Shown here one piece after another: positions 50,490 to 59,833 of a stretch of DNA of 64,000 bases; within the stretch, counting starts at the first letter, position 1; every line of letters starts with the position of its first letter. The notes under the pieces were generated by a model that searched no databases, was not told the origin of the DNA, and worked only from the letters and a program-made list of their open reading frames with translations. This DNA comes from Polaromonas sp. (lineage in GTDB: Bacteria > Pseudomonadota > Gammaproteobacteria > Burkholderiales > Burkholderiaceae_C), in the NCBI GenBank assembly GCA_030655515.1, contig JAURVI010000045.1, forward strand, positions 62,001 to 126,000, given 5' to 3'. A program made the position numbers and the translations under genes.

Positions 50490-51655
50490 TATTTGTACTT
50501 GTCCAGCAGGGCGTCGATGTTGGCCGATGACTTACCGGACGCGGCAGGCGCATCCTGCCCCAAGTCCTGCACAATCATTTCAGGGCGCAAGCCGTATGTT
50601 TTTGCTTGCTGTTTGTAGCTGTCATCGACCTGCTTCTGACCGGCTTGAGCCGCAGCGTAAATCTGCGCAGTGATATTTTTGAAGTCGGCCGCTTGTGAGG
50701 GTGTCAATACCTTGCCGTATTTGAGTGTGTTCACGTAGTTCGTTGCGCGATCAAATACGCCAGTAGCGGCCAGAGCCATGCCCAATTCAGACTCGCGCAC
50801 CACCGAACCAGGATCCAGCAGCTTCATGAACTTGGTGGCGCCCGCCAGCGTGGCCGCTGCGGAGGTCGTCGCCTTGTCCAGCGTGGCGTTGATAGTCTTG
50901 TAAGCGTCAGACACCTCTTTGAAGGTCTTGGACTGTGCGCGGTAGTCGTCGGCGATCTTCATTTCGGTGTCGCGGTCGCCTTTGATCTTCGCGGCCTCGA
51001 CGTTGGATGCGGCAACGGAGCGGGTAGCAGCCGCATTGGCATACGAAGCGCCGACAGAGGCCGCATTATTCGCCCGCGATGTGTCGGCAGACAATCGCGC
51101 GTTAGCGTCCGGCGTCGTGTAGGCCATCGCCTTCCACTTCTGTTCAAGCTGGTCCTTGACGCTCAGCGCCTGGTTGCGCTTTTGCTCCACAAGGGCGGCA
51201 TCGAACTGCGGGGGCATCATGGCTGCGGCTTCTGGGCCAAGCATCTGCGCGGTTTGAGCCCGTGCGGCATCCCAGCTCGATTGGTCGCGCACGCCCGAAA
51301 GGATCTGGCCAGCGACTTCCAGCTTCTTAAGGTGGGCCTCGATCTGCGCTTTTTGGGTGTCGGCTACGGACTTTTGTTGATCAGCCTGAGACTTTGCGTA
51401 AGCGCCAGCCTCTTTGCCAAGCCCCGCCTTATACAGAGCGTTGATGTTCGCCTCCGTATCCTTACCAAACTGGCTGTACACGTTGCGAAGCTGGTTTTGG
51501 TCGCGCTGTCCCTGCTCAAATTCCTGCACTTTCAGGCCGCCCAGGCGCTGTGCCAATTCGTTCTGGTCGAACTGCGCTTTCTGCGCGTACATTTCCTGCG
51601 GGCTGGTGAACTGCGGGCGCTTGACGCCCAGAATGATGCTTGGGTCTAGTGGCAT
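50489..51655 (-). CDS. internal virion/ejection protein (P22 gp20-like position)
   Basis: A 388-residue, mostly helical protein rich in Gln, Ala, Lys and Asp (QFDQNELAQRLGGLKVQEFE, ASVGASYANAAATRSVAASN) with probable coiled coils between about 60 and 240. No enzymatic motif. Position between the gp7- and gp16-like genes and low-complexity helix content indicate an ejection protein. The start overlaps nothing; its stop shares a base with the next ATG. Confidence 0.7.
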   Translation of the reverse strand: MPLDPSIILGVKRPQFTSPQEMYAQKAQFDQNELAQRLGGLKVQEFEQGQRDQNQLRNVYSQFGKDTEANINALYKAGLGKEAGAYAKSQADQQKSVADTQKAQIEAHLKKLEVAGQILSGVRDQSSWDAARAQTAQMLGPEAAAMMPPQFDAALVEQKRNQALSVKDQLEQKWKAMAYTTPDANARLSADTSRANNAASVGASYANAAATRSVAASNVEAAKIKGDRDTEMKIADDYRAQSKTFKEVSDAYKTINATLDKATTSAAATLAGATKFMKLLDPGSVVRESELGMALAATGVFDRATNYVNTLKYGKVLTPSQAADFKNITAQIYAAAQAGQKQVDDSYKQQAKTYGLRPEMIVQDLGQDAPAASGKSSANIDALLDKYK

Positions 51656-51659
51656 GCTC

Positions 51660-52739
51660 TTAGCCTCCTGATCCGGCGTTACTGTAAAGATAGCTGTTGA
51701 TGCCAGCCCAGTAATCTTGATCCTGCTTTTTGTTCAGCAACTGGTTCCACTGGTAGGCATTGGTCGCGTCCGCAATTCCACCGCTCAAGGCGTTCGCGCT
51801 ACCAACCATTCCGGCAGACTGCGCGTTGCCTGCGGCGAGTTGGTTACTGGCGATGTTGTTCGCAGTCGAAATTCCAGCCGCACCAACTCCGGCCGCTGCG
51901 TTTTGGCCTTGCTGGGATGGGCCAGACAGGAAGTTGTAGATCTGCCGCTTGCCCGCCATGTCGCGGTTGTAGAGATTGTTTTGCTCTGTCAGGTTGCGGT
52001 TGTACGCGTCCCCGGTGTATGTGTTGGCCGTTTGAGCGCCGAAGCGTGTCAAAGCCTTGAGAGCAGCGCCAGAGCCGTAATTTCCGCCACTTGCTGCGCG
52101 TGCGTTGATCTGATTCAGTCCGGTATCGAGCGCAGTTTTGAAAGTGTTCTGAAAAACAAGGTCGTTATTCAGATCTTCCTGCGTGAACTGCTTGTAAGCT
52201 GGCGCAGGGGTAAGGAGCGATCCGTAGGCGTCCGGACCAGTCTCCGCTGTCGCGGCTGGCTGGTTGGCCTGACTGGCTTGGTATGCAGCAGTACGCGCCG
52301 CGTTCTCAGAATCCATGATGGAACGGACAGTTGCGTCCACATCGGCCTGCCGTGTTCGACCAGACGCAACGGATTCTTCCAAAGTTCCGCCGATGCCCAG
52401 CGGGTTTGTGTTCGCGTAGTTTCGTGCTGCGATCTGGTAAGCCTCGGCTTCTGTCATCAGGCCGGGCACGCCTGTGCCGTTGGAGGTGCCAGGATTTACC
52501 CTAAGGCCCAGACGGCGGAGCAGTTCGTTTTGAGCCAGTCCCCCACCACTAGTCCACGGCATGAGGTCTTGGCGCTGTTGCTTGCGTGCGGCCTCTTGCG
52601 TGGCGCTGGCTTCTCGCGCAGCAGCGCTTTGGGCGTCTGCCGCATCTCCTGCCGCATCGCCGGCCATCAACCCGCCCACTACGGGTGCGGCAACTGCACC
52701 AACCAGAGCGGCAGCGCCCGCTGATAGTCCAAATGCCAT
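51660..52739 (-). CDS. internal virion/ejection protein (P22 gp7-like position)
   Basis: A 359-residue protein with an Ala/Gly-rich hydrophobic N-terminus (GLSAGAAALVGAVAAPVVGGL, then DAAGDAADAQSAAAREASA), a pattern of phage DNA-transfer proteins, and a Gln/Asn/Ala-rich C-terminal half (NNLYNRDMAGKRQIYNFLSG). First of three consecutive ejection genes. Confidence 0.72.
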   Translation of the reverse strand: MAFGLSAGAAALVGAVAAPVVGGLMAGDAAGDAADAQSAAAREASATQEAARKQQRQDLMPWTSGGGLAQNELLRRLGLRVNPGTSNGTGVPGLMTEAEAYQIAARNYANTNPLGIGGTLEESVASGRTRQADVDATVRSIMDSENAARTAAYQASQANQPAATAETGPDAYGSLLTPAPAYKQFTQEDLNNDLVFQNTFKTALDTGLNQINARAASGGNYGSGAALKALTRFGAQTANTYTGDAYNRNLTEQNNLYNRDMAGKRQIYNFLSGPSQQGQNAAAGVGAAGISTANNIASNQLAAGNAQSAGMVGSANALSGGIADATNAYQWNQLLNKKQDQDYWAGINSYLYSNAGSGG

Positions 52740-53222
52740 TTAGGCCTCCAATTCCGTTAATTTGTTTGCCAGGAGCTGCGCGTTATGACTTCCGCCCAGC
52801 AGCTCGCAGGCCTTCGATTCGGTGAACATTTCCACCAGCTTTTCGGGGTCGGTTTCGTCCGTGGGGTTTGGAAGAAAGTTGGTCCAAACCGAGTCTTCAA
52901 GGGCCGTTGCCGCGTTCTTTGCCCCAGGCTTGACGGTCAGCGTGTAGGGGGCAGTGATTTCGATGGGGCCGCTGTCTGTAGCCAGCACAATCCGGCCTTT
53001 TGACAGAACCGCGAGGTTTTCGACCTTGTGCACAGCCCCGACAAGAACGGTCCCAGCGGGTAAGGTGATTTCTCTGGCATACATCCCGGGCGCGAAGTAC
53101 TCACGCACCGGGCAGTCAATTTGTGGAACGGACTGCATCGCCTCTTGCAATCGCTCAGCTTTTTGACGCGCCGATCCCGGCCTGACTGGTTTCGTCAGGC
53201 TGAAGCTGTAACTAACCATCAA
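52740..53222 (-). CDS. phage protein with cupin-like beta-barrel segment
   Basis: A 160-residue protein. Residues about 44-90 (YAREITLPAGTVLVGAVHK, ENLAVLSKGRIVLAT) look like a cupin-type beta-barrel of the kind placed in many tailed-phage structural clusters. Role unknown. It overlaps its upstream neighbour by 4 bases and abuts the ejection gene. Confidence 0.6.
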   Translation of the reverse strand: MMVSYSFSLTKPVRPGSARQKAERLQEAMQSVPQIDCPVREYFAPGMYAREITLPAGTVLVGAVHKVENLAVLSKGRIVLATDSGPIEITAPYTLTVKPGAKNAATALEDSVWTNFLPNPTDETDPEKLVEMFTESKACELLGGSHNAQLLANKLTELEA

Positions 53223-53479
53223 ACCGCGCTACCTGCACCGTTGTGCCAAACCACCACCCCTGCGGTGATGGAGTGCACCCACACCGGATAACCTAGAGTC
53301 GTGTCATAGAACTGCCTACCGATCCAAAGTCCAGAACTAGGACGACTTGCCGTAGGACCTGACTGCCGCATTGCGCCTACAAGTTGATCCACCCAGTTAA
53401 GCCAGGCATTCCAACCGGGCGTTAGTTTTCCCTGTGCATCCTGTACGCCTGATGTGGGGCGGCCGACTGGATCAGCCAC
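53219..53479 (-). CDS. small hypothetical phage structural protein
   Basis: An 86-residue protein whose C-terminal half (GLWIGRQFYDTTLGYPVWV and ending WHNGAGSAV) resembles the short tip domain at the ends of phage fibre proteins. It overlaps gp10-like by 8 bases. A minor tail component or fibre accessory is likely. Confidence 0.6.
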   Translation of the reverse strand: MADPVGRPTSGVQDAQGKLTPGWNAWLNWVDQLVGAMRQSGPTASRPSSGLWIGRQFYDTTLGYPVWVHSITAGVVVWHNGAGSAV

Positions 53480-54887
53480 GGCGCCCCCATGCCCCGATGA
53501 ATGTCACGTTGACGGGATCTGAGACGCGAAATTTGAAGGTCCACACGCCGGATTCAGCGCTGCGGCCAAGCCTGCGGAACGTCGCCCGCCCTCGATAGGC
53601 GCCCATCGCGCCAATGTCGGCCCAGCGCTCATTTCCCCAAGTCTTGCCGCCGTCCTTGCTGACTTGCATCATCAATTGCGGATTCACACCTTGGCCTGTC
53701 GTGGTCCCTACGCCCATTTCCATATCAATCCAGATTTCTGCAAAGCGAGAGACATTCCCGGTCATCAGATGGCGCCCGATGAATTGCCGGGCAATTGTTG
53801 CGCCGTTGTCGGTCAGTGCGTCCGGGTCGAACAGGTAGGTATTGCCTGTTTCGTAATCTGTGACGTAGCTGCGGTTCTGGTGATTGACTTGAAGTTCTGC
53901 GCGGTGCCGGCCGCCGCTGGATTCAGCCTTGGGCCAATCACCTGTACGACCGTCAAACCGCCAGGACACGTTCTCAGCGGTGAAATTGAGCTGGTAAAAG
54001 CTGTGGCCCTCGTGCCGGAAAGAAAAGCCCGTTGCGCTCTCTATGCCTGTGTAGGCAGAAAGCAGCGTTTCAATGTCCGGGTTGGAAACGACTTGCAGCG
54101 TGTACCCGCTCAAGGTGCAAACTTGCACACCGCCCAGCCTGCTTTTGCACAGGAAAATCAGCGACTGGTCGAACTTGTCCAGCGAGTTGCGCGCAGCCAG
54201 TCCAAATTCAATTGCAGCGGCACCGATCCGGCCAAAAGCCGCATCATCAGAGTTTGTCGGGCCTGCAAAGCCGGTCGTGAACTCTCCGAACAACACCAAC
54301 TGCCCGTTATCAGCGATGACACGGACGAGGTTGTCCGGGTTGCTTTCTTCTGTCGCAAAATCCAGCGCATCCCAGCTCGTGCCGTCGTTGATGGCTGACC
54401 AGTAATACTGCCCAGTGCCTGCAAAGGTGCAAACGAACCGCAAATTCAGGAACGTGACCGATGTAGGGTTCGCCGGGAAACCAGGGTCCGTGATCTGCGC
54501 AAAAACATCGGTTGCGAGGGTCAGGATGTAACCGGCCGTGCCGTCCACAATCATCAACTGCGTGCCGTTGTCGATCATGTCCACCAAGCCGCCAGAGGTC
54601 AGCAAGGTGCCAAGGCTGGTCTGCGTGCCGTCGTTGGCCTCTTTCCACAGCTTGTCCCGATTCACGTAGTATTTGAAGTCGCCGTGGCTCCATGCACCAC
54701 GGCAGGGATTTGCCCCGTAGTTGCTCTGCGCGGTCAGGCCGGGCATGCAATACATCGTGATCTTCCCGCCGCGCTCGCCATCGGGCGAGATTTCGCTGTA
54801 CAGGTTGACGCGCTCTTGATCCGTTACTGACGGCGCACGGCTTTTGTTACTCAGTCCAAAGAGCGGGATTGGGGTGAGGTCCATCAA
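53472..54887 (-). CDS. packaged-DNA stabilisation/tail protein (P22 gp10-like)
   Basis: A 471-residue protein, nearly the length of P22 gp10 (472), a plug component of the short tail. FGLSNKSRAPSVTDQERVNLYSE at the start and the internal beta-rich repeats with FTTGFAGPTNSDDAAFGRIG-like segment (EFTTGFAGPTNSDDAAFGRI) match the family. It follows the gp4-like gene with a 4-base overlap, the same order as P22. Confidence 0.82.
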   Translation of the reverse strand: MMDLTPIPLFGLSNKSRAPSVTDQERVNLYSEISPDGERGGKITMYCMPGLTAQSNYGANPCRGAWSHGDFKYYVNRDKLWKEANDGTQTSLGTLLTSGGLVDMIDNGTQLMIVDGTAGYILTLATDVFAQITDPGFPANPTSVTFLNLRFVCTFAGTGQYYWSAINDGTSWDALDFATEESNPDNLVRVIADNGQLVLFGEFTTGFAGPTNSDDAAFGRIGAAAIEFGLAARNSLDKFDQSLIFLCKSRLGGVQVCTLSGYTLQVVSNPDIETLLSAYTGIESATGFSFRHEGHSFYQLNFTAENVSWRFDGRTGDWPKAESSGGRHRAELQVNHQNRSYVTDYETGNTYLFDPDALTDNGATIARQFIGRHLMTGNVSRFAEIWIDMEMGVGTTTGQGVNPQLMMQVSKDGGKTWGNERWADIGAMGAYRGRATFRRLGRSAESGVWTFKFRVSDPVNVTFIGAWGRRG

Positions 54888-55837
54888 TAATCATCCGGAC
54901 AGCTTTGATACGAAGCCGTGCTGTTCTCGGGATAGGCGTTTTTTGCCATCGCCAGAGACTCTTTCAGGATCAACGGCAGGCCCGTCGGGACGCTTACCTG
55001 GAAAACCGGGCACAAATCAAACGCAAGTTGAGCGGATAGCGGGCGAAACCACTCAGCCGGCAGGTCCACATCGTCATTTGCGGCGCTGAAATCCTCGATG
55101 TAGGACAAATACGTCATGCGCAACACATCTGTTGCGTCATCTGGCGCGCAGTCGGTGTAAATCTTGGCGTTTGTTCGTGCGGCCTCGAAATACAGGCCAG
55201 CCACGCTTCCATTTGTTGACTTGTCCGGGATAGCCTCGTACTCCTGCACCGACAATTGCGGATCGACGGGCGTGTCGTTTCCGCTTGTGTCCCTGCGCAC
55301 ACAGGTCACAATCTCAAACGGGCGGCGCAGCTTGGTTGTGTAGGCGTAAACCTTGTTACCCGATGCCGCCGCCGATGGCAGGGCTGTCGTCAGCGTCACC
55401 ACGGCACCCGCAGGCGCTCCGTTGATGGTCGTCCAGTGGAAAGCCCCCGTGTCCAGCAGTACGCCCATGTACATCGCCGTGGAAAGGGACGCTGCACTGG
55501 AAACTGTGACGGACCCGGCCAGTGCGGCACCATTTGCCGCCAGCGATATATCTACATAGCTCTCAGTCGCGTTGTCGCCAGATGGTCCGAGGCTGTAGAC
55601 CGTCTGGTCTTTTTGCAGAAAAACGTATCCTTTGCGACGTGTCCACAGCTTCAAGCCAGGCGCGAAATCAATGTTTGCAGTCCATTGCTTGATGATCATG
55701 TTCAGTTTGCGCCGGCACGTCACGACATCCTCAGCACGAAGTGCATCCAACGGGTCTTTGCAGCCGATGGTTTCCATGGCGTCCGTCATGATGTCCAACT
55801 CGTTGACGGAGTACGTCACTGTGCCGCTTGTAGCCAT
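54884..55837 (-). CDS. tail accessory factor (P22 gp4-like)
   Basis: A 317-residue head-to-tail factor. The N-terminal part (SVNELDIMTDAMETIGCKD, CRRKLNMIIKQWTANID) matches the gp4 family that extends the portal; an insert of about 130 residues of beta-rich sequence follows (SVTVSSAASLSTAMYMGV) and the C-terminus resumes gp4-like helices (LPAEWFRPLSAQLAFDLCP). The true start is the ATG at 55837, overlapping the upstream stop as TAATG, with GGAGGCG before it. Confidence 0.8.
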   Translation of the reverse strand: MATSGTVTYSVNELDIMTDAMETIGCKDPLDALRAEDVVTCRRKLNMIIKQWTANIDFAPGLKLWTRRKGYVFLQKDQTVYSLGPSGDNATESYVDISLAANGAALAGSVTVSSAASLSTAMYMGVLLDTGAFHWTTINGAPAGAVVTLTTALPSAAASGNKVYAYTTKLRRPFEIVTCVRRDTSGNDTPVDPQLSVQEYEAIPDKSTNGSVAGLYFEAARTNAKIYTDCAPDDATDVLRMTYLSYIEDFSAANDDVDLPAEWFRPLSAQLAFDLCPVFQVSVPTGLPLILKESLAMAKNAYPENSTASYQSCPDDY

Positions 55838-57363
55838 TACGCCTCCATCAGTTCTTTGTATGCGTCCCAAACCATGTCTAGGCTGATATCAGCCTGACAC
55901 TGGGCAACGCCGGTTTTTTGGTCTTTGTTGCAGTGCTCAAACCCGTAATGCATCTGGTGGCACGGGAAGCAATGCGTCTGGGGCTCCATCGCCCTTGTAT
56001 TCACCCAGTACTTCGTCAGGTTGTCGGGGCTTGAATGCGAGAGGAAGATGATCTTTGGCATTGGCATGTGCCCTGCCGCGTTCAGCACGCCGGTTTCAGG
56101 GCCGACCACAATGTCGGCCACGTCAAGCAGGGCCAGCGTTTCACGAATCGTGTACTTGCCAGCCTTGCGGATTACCCTGGGTTCGCTCTCCCAGCCCATT
56201 TCAAGCATCTGGCTCATGTCGTCGCCCACCGTGACGATGCGCATTTCTTCGTTCCTAAGCAGCAACCTAGCGAAGAAACCGTCCATGTGGGGCCACACCT
56301 TGTGAACGGAAGAACCTGACAAAGCGAACAGGACGACCTTTTCACCACCCCATGACTTGCGCTCTTTGCGCGCCCACGCCTTCTCTTCGTCAGTCGCGTA
56401 AAACTTGGGCTGTGGCGGCATCGGAACACCGGCCAGGTCGTGCGCAAACTCGAAATAGTTGCCGTTCAGATACTTTCGGCGCAGGTTGATCGGCCACTTG
56501 TGGTTCGACCGGCCCGGAAGGGCGAGCCATGTGCCCTCCACGCTTTCAGACAGATTGATGAACTTGTCAAATTTCTTGGCCTCGTGCTCCCAAAACACGG
56601 AAAGTTGCTCGTTTGGAACCTGGTCGGTGTCTTGCAGAATCACCGCATCAATGTGCGGGTCGTGCTTCACAACATCCCAGCCTCTTGGGGTTGCATACAA
56701 CGTTATGTGGTAGCCCTGCGCCTTTAGTCCAGGAAGAATGCTGGACGCCTGAATCAGGTCGCCAAATGCTCCATAGCGCACGATGGCGGCGGTTTTCTTT
56801 GGCTTTTCAGCCTTATGGCTGTAGAGGTGCTTGCCATCGGTACGCTTCTTGTAGACCTGAAAAAAGCTGTACTCGCTGCCTTCATTGCGGTCTTCATTGC
56901 GCGCCAAGTCCCAGCCACCAATCGACAGCATCGCGTCAACAATGTCCTGAGGCGTGAAGTCGTGCTTATGGTCGGGGTTGGCGCCCTTCTTTCCCACATT
57001 CGGGTAAAAATCCTTGTGGGGCAGGTATAGAACCATGTACCCGTTCGGCTTGATGAGCCTCCACCACTCTTTAAGCGCCGATTTGTAGTCCTCGATGTGC
57101 TCTAGCAAATGGGAGCTAAAAACAAAATCAAACGCCGCGCTGCCAAACATTGGAAGACGCTCGCAGGTATCGACCACCACATCGGGCTTCATCGAAATGT
57201 CAAATAGCTGCGTGTCTTTGTAATTGTCTACGCCGATGAAATGCGGGAAACCCTTGCTGGGTCCGCAACCTAGATCCAGTCCGCGTCCGCGCGTGTAGGG
57301 GACCAGCTCCCAAACAATTTTCCCGGACTCGTTGCATTCGGGGGTATCAGGCCGCCAAACCAT
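55837..57363 (-). CDS. fused SAM methyltransferase and GT9-like glycosyltransferase
   Basis: A 508-residue two-domain enzyme inside the virion operon. Residues about 1-195: class I methyltransferase with motif I GLDLGCGPSKG (28-38), acidic end of strand 2 IGVDN, and FDFVFSSHLLEHIED as the post-II motif. Residues about 205-508: GT-B fold resembling GT9 heptosyltransferases, with KTAAIVRYGAFGD at the start, LFALSGSSVHKVWP, and nucleotide-sugar motif GPETGVLNAAG (421-431). A Cys cluster CFPCHQ...CNKDQ...C follows. Start at 57363 (AAGGAGAAACCATAC before ATG). Probably modifies a virion or host glycan; target unknown. Confidence 0.85.
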   Translation of the reverse strand: MVWRPDTPECNESGKIVWELVPYTRGRGLDLGCGPSKGFPHFIGVDNYKDTQLFDISMKPDVVVDTCERLPMFGSAAFDFVFSSHLLEHIEDYKSALKEWWRLIKPNGYMVLYLPHKDFYPNVGKKGANPDHKHDFTPQDIVDAMLSIGGWDLARNEDRNEGSEYSFFQVYKKRTDGKHLYSHKAEKPKKTAAIVRYGAFGDLIQASSILPGLKAQGYHITLYATPRGWDVVKHDPHIDAVILQDTDQVPNEQLSVFWEHEAKKFDKFINLSESVEGTWLALPGRSNHKWPINLRRKYLNGNYFEFAHDLAGVPMPPQPKFYATDEEKAWARKERKSWGGEKVVLFALSGSSVHKVWPHMDGFFARLLLRNEEMRIVTVGDDMSQMLEMGWESEPRVIRKAGKYTIRETLALLDVADIVVGPETGVLNAAGHMPMPKIIFLSHSSPDNLTKYWVNTRAMEPQTHCFPCHQMHYGFEHCNKDQKTGVAQCQADISLDMVWDAYKELMEA

Positions 57364-57376
57364 GTATGGTTTCTCC

Positions 57377-58381
57377 TTAGATATAGGTTGATGGATAGGT
57401 AAACGGCGTCGCCTCAGCACACAATTTCTCCATGCTGCCGACTAACTCCATTCCTCTGTCGCACACGTCGCAGTAGTCATCCAGCGTTTTGCGGAACTTC
57501 TGCGCAGTGGGCCGGATGTCACCCTCAAACATCCCGGCCAGGAATTCAATCTCCGCCCACTTTGCATCACTCAACTTGGTTGATGTGTTGATGGTCTCCG
57601 TCCAAAATGCGTGCATGCACTTCGCAACAAAACTTCCACTCAGGTATCGGAAAAACTCAGGCGGCAACGTGGCCGGAAGGATTCCATCGGACTGCAACAG
57701 CTTTAGCCCCGCTGAAACTGCCGCATACTTCATGACCGTCCCGTTAGCGTTCCAGCGTTCTATGGTGTCCGGCGTCTGTTCTTCGTCTTGCAGCCCGACA
57801 ATCGGCGCATCAACCAGCACCGCTTTGCGGGCATGGAAACCCTCTAGGGCGGCAAGCGACTGGGGGAAGGCGCTTAATCCATAAACGCCAAGCCGAGGCC
57901 CCGCCATAACGGCGCGCATCGGTTCGGTGCGAAAAATGTTTCCAGACATGAACCCCGTCATGTCGATCCAGCCGATGGACTTGCATAGCTCCAGCAATGT
58001 CCCCGGATAGATGCTCTTTTCAGCTCCTGCTCTTGTGCTTTCGGTGACGTGAATAAATTCCACGTCCGTGTGCAACAGTGGAAACAACGAATCAAAATCA
58101 AGCAGCCGATCGTCATCGCCAAACGTCCATGTCCAGGGCTGTGTCGCCATGCTTATGGCGTTGGCGTAGGACTGCTCGAAAGGTAAATTTGTGGCACCAG
58201 TCGAAACCCGAACCGGGTATTTCATGGATGCCTCTTGCAAGACCTCAATCGTGTGGTCCGTCGATCCGTTGTTGAATACGCAAATGTCCACCGGATAGCC
58301 CTTGGTGGCTTCTCCGATGGACTCCAAGCAGAGCCGTAGCTTTTCAGCGCGGTTCCACGTTGGAATGCAGAACGACAGCAT
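57377..58381 (-). CDS. GT2-family glycosyltransferase
   Basis: A 334-residue GT-A glycosyltransferase. LSFCIPTWNRAEKL starts the family fold, VDICVFNNGSTDHT is the second strand and loop, and TFGDDD (metal-binding DxD equivalent, Asp89-91) is present. No membrane segment, so cytoplasmic. The start at 58381 overlaps the upstream stop as TGATG, and it is 13 bases before the methyltransferase/GT9 gene. Works presumably in series with it. Confidence 0.88.
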   Translation of the reverse strand: MLSFCIPTWNRAEKLRLCLESIGEATKGYPVDICVFNNGSTDHTIEVLQEASMKYPVRVSTGATNLPFEQSYANAISMATQPWTWTFGDDDRLLDFDSLFPLLHTDVEFIHVTESTRAGAEKSIYPGTLLELCKSIGWIDMTGFMSGNIFRTEPMRAVMAGPRLGVYGLSAFPQSLAALEGFHARKAVLVDAPIVGLQDEEQTPDTIERWNANGTVMKYAAVSAGLKLLQSDGILPATLPPEFFRYLSGSFVAKCMHAFWTETINTSTKLSDAKWAEIEFLAGMFEGDIRPTAQKFRKTLDDYCDVCDRGMELVGSMEKLCAEATPFTYPSTYI

Positions 58382-58776
58382 CAGTCGGTGACAGTTGCAC
58401 CGGGAGTGATGAGGCATTCATATGTGACGGCGGCAACGCCGACCACATCAGCGCCATTAAGGCAGGACAAAACGTCACCTTGAGCCAGGGCGGTATTGCC
58501 CAAGGTCAGGTTGGTAGTCACGCCAATGGCAGAAGTCCCCAAAACCACGGACGCGAGCGAAGTGGTTGTGGTGGCAGTCACCTTGTTGATCGTGATTGAG
58601 TTGTTGCCAGTACCCGTACCCGCGACGGCCACCGTCACCTGTGCCGATTTGGCAAGAAGTGCGGTGAAGGCGGCGAATCGGTTGGACTGCAGCGCATTAC
58701 CGGCGATGGTTTGAGTACCCCCAGTAATGCGCGCCTGATACGCCGGATGGTCGTATGCGTAACTTTCAGTAGCCAT
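58381..58776 (-). CDS. head decoration-like protein
   Basis: A 131-residue Thr-, Ala- and Val-rich beta protein (AQVTVAVAGTGTGNNSITIN, ending ITPGATVTD) encoded directly after the major capsid gene, where decoration/cement proteins usually lie. The many Ser/Thr would be candidate acceptors for O-glycosylation by the following genes (inference). AAAGGAAAAATC precedes the ATG. Confidence 0.65.
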   Translation of the reverse strand: MATESYAYDHPAYQARITGGTQTIAGNALQSNRFAAFTALLAKSAQVTVAVAGTGTGNNSITINKVTATTTTSLASVVLGTSAIGVTTNLTLGNTALAQGDVLSCLNGADVVGVAAVTYECLITPGATVTD

Positions 58777-58799
58777 GATTTTTCCTTTGAAGAATTGAA

Positions 58800-58819
58800 G
58801 AAAGCCCCGAAGGGCTTTC
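58800..58819 (-). terminator. hairpin after the major capsid gene
   Basis: The minus strand reads GAAAGCCC-TTCG-GGGCTTTC, an 8-bp stem with a stable UUCG loop, then CTTCAATTCTTCAAAGG. The T-run is weak, so it may be a partial terminator or an RNA-stability stem that keeps capsid mRNA more abundant than downstream genes. Confidence 0.65.
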
Positions 58820-58827
58820 GTCTTTGG

Positions 58828-59820
58828 TTAGGCCGCGCTGTCCCACTTGATGACGCGGGCCTGGTCTTGCGCGGTATGCACCAAACCAAAGCCGTTCAAG
58901 CTGTACCACGCCACGCCTTTGGAGCGTCCGTAGTCAGTCGGGACCTTGGCTCGCACTTCCTCGGGCACCGCAATGCCCTCGGCCACCGTGTCTTCACCGA
59001 AGAAGAAAATCCAGTCCGACGCCGCGTTATCCCAGGCGTCCGCTGTGTTGGTGAACGTGTTGTAAGTCGTTGAGTTCGCAGCACCTCCTTTGACGATGTT
59101 GGTTTGCTCGACGTAGCGGCAGCCTTCGTACCGGCCCACTTCACCATTCATGATCATGGTCAGGCCGCGATCCGTGTACTGGTGAAGGCTTTCCAGGTTG
59201 TTCTTGAAGGTGCGATAGGTCGAAGGCCATGCCAGGGCGAAATAGTCATCGCCGGTATAAGCCGGGATGTTTCGCTCTTTCATCGTGTCGATGATCGACT
59301 TGGCGTGGTCCTTGTTGAAGGCCACGTTGTTCGTCAGCGTTGCGGTGCCGTTCGTGGTCAGCGTCACGGCTGTGGTGCTGGTGCCGCCCGTGGGAACCAC
59401 ACGCAGAGGGGTGCGGTTGAACTGCTGGTGTGCAGCGCAATCCATCACTTTCGTGGTGTCGTTCTTCAGGACTTTCATCACGGTGTCTTTCACCGAGAAT
59501 TTGCCCAGGTCTTCCAGCTTGCCGCTGTAGGGGATGCTGTTTCCGTATTCCGTGATCGTCAGGGTGCCCTGAGTGATCGTGAAATTGGATTCAGGCATTG
59601 TGTTGGTTTCGGTCAACGCATTGCCCTGTGTAGCGATGTTGGAAACAACGTCCCATGTGAAGGTGTCACCCTTCTTTTTGCCTTGTTGAGAGGCGTCTTT
59701 CACGTCAGCGAACTGACGGAATTTGGTCGTCGTTTGTACGGATTGGCGAAGCTCATCAGACAGGTTCAACGAATAGAAGTACCCGCCCAGAGTGTTCACC
59801 GCCCAAAGTTGTGAGGACAT
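58828..59820 (-). CDS. major capsid protein (N4-gp56-like)
   Basis: A 330-residue HK97-fold capsid protein. KKGDTFTWDVVSNIATQG, the ESNFTITQGTLTITEYGN strand and SGKLEDLGKFSVKDTVMK match the N4-gp56 family of capsid proteins found in several podoviruses. Position between scaffold and decoration genes agrees. AAAGGAAGACTTC precedes the ATG. Confidence 0.85.
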   Translation of the reverse strand: MSSQLWAVNTLGGYFYSLNLSDELRQSVQTTTKFRQFADVKDASQQGKKKGDTFTWDVVSNIATQGNALTETNTMPESNFTITQGTLTITEYGNSIPYSGKLEDLGKFSVKDTVMKVLKNDTTKVMDCAAHQQFNRTPLRVVPTGGTSTTAVTLTTNGTATLTNNVAFNKDHAKSIIDTMKERNIPAYTGDDYFALAWPSTYRTFKNNLESLHQYTDRGLTMIMNGEVGRYEGCRYVEQTNIVKGGAANSTTYNTFTNTADAWDNAASDWIFFFGEDTVAEGIAVPEEVRAKVPTDYGRSKGVAWYSLNGFGLVHTAQDQARVIKWDSAA

Positions 59821-59833
59821 GAAGTCTTCCTTT

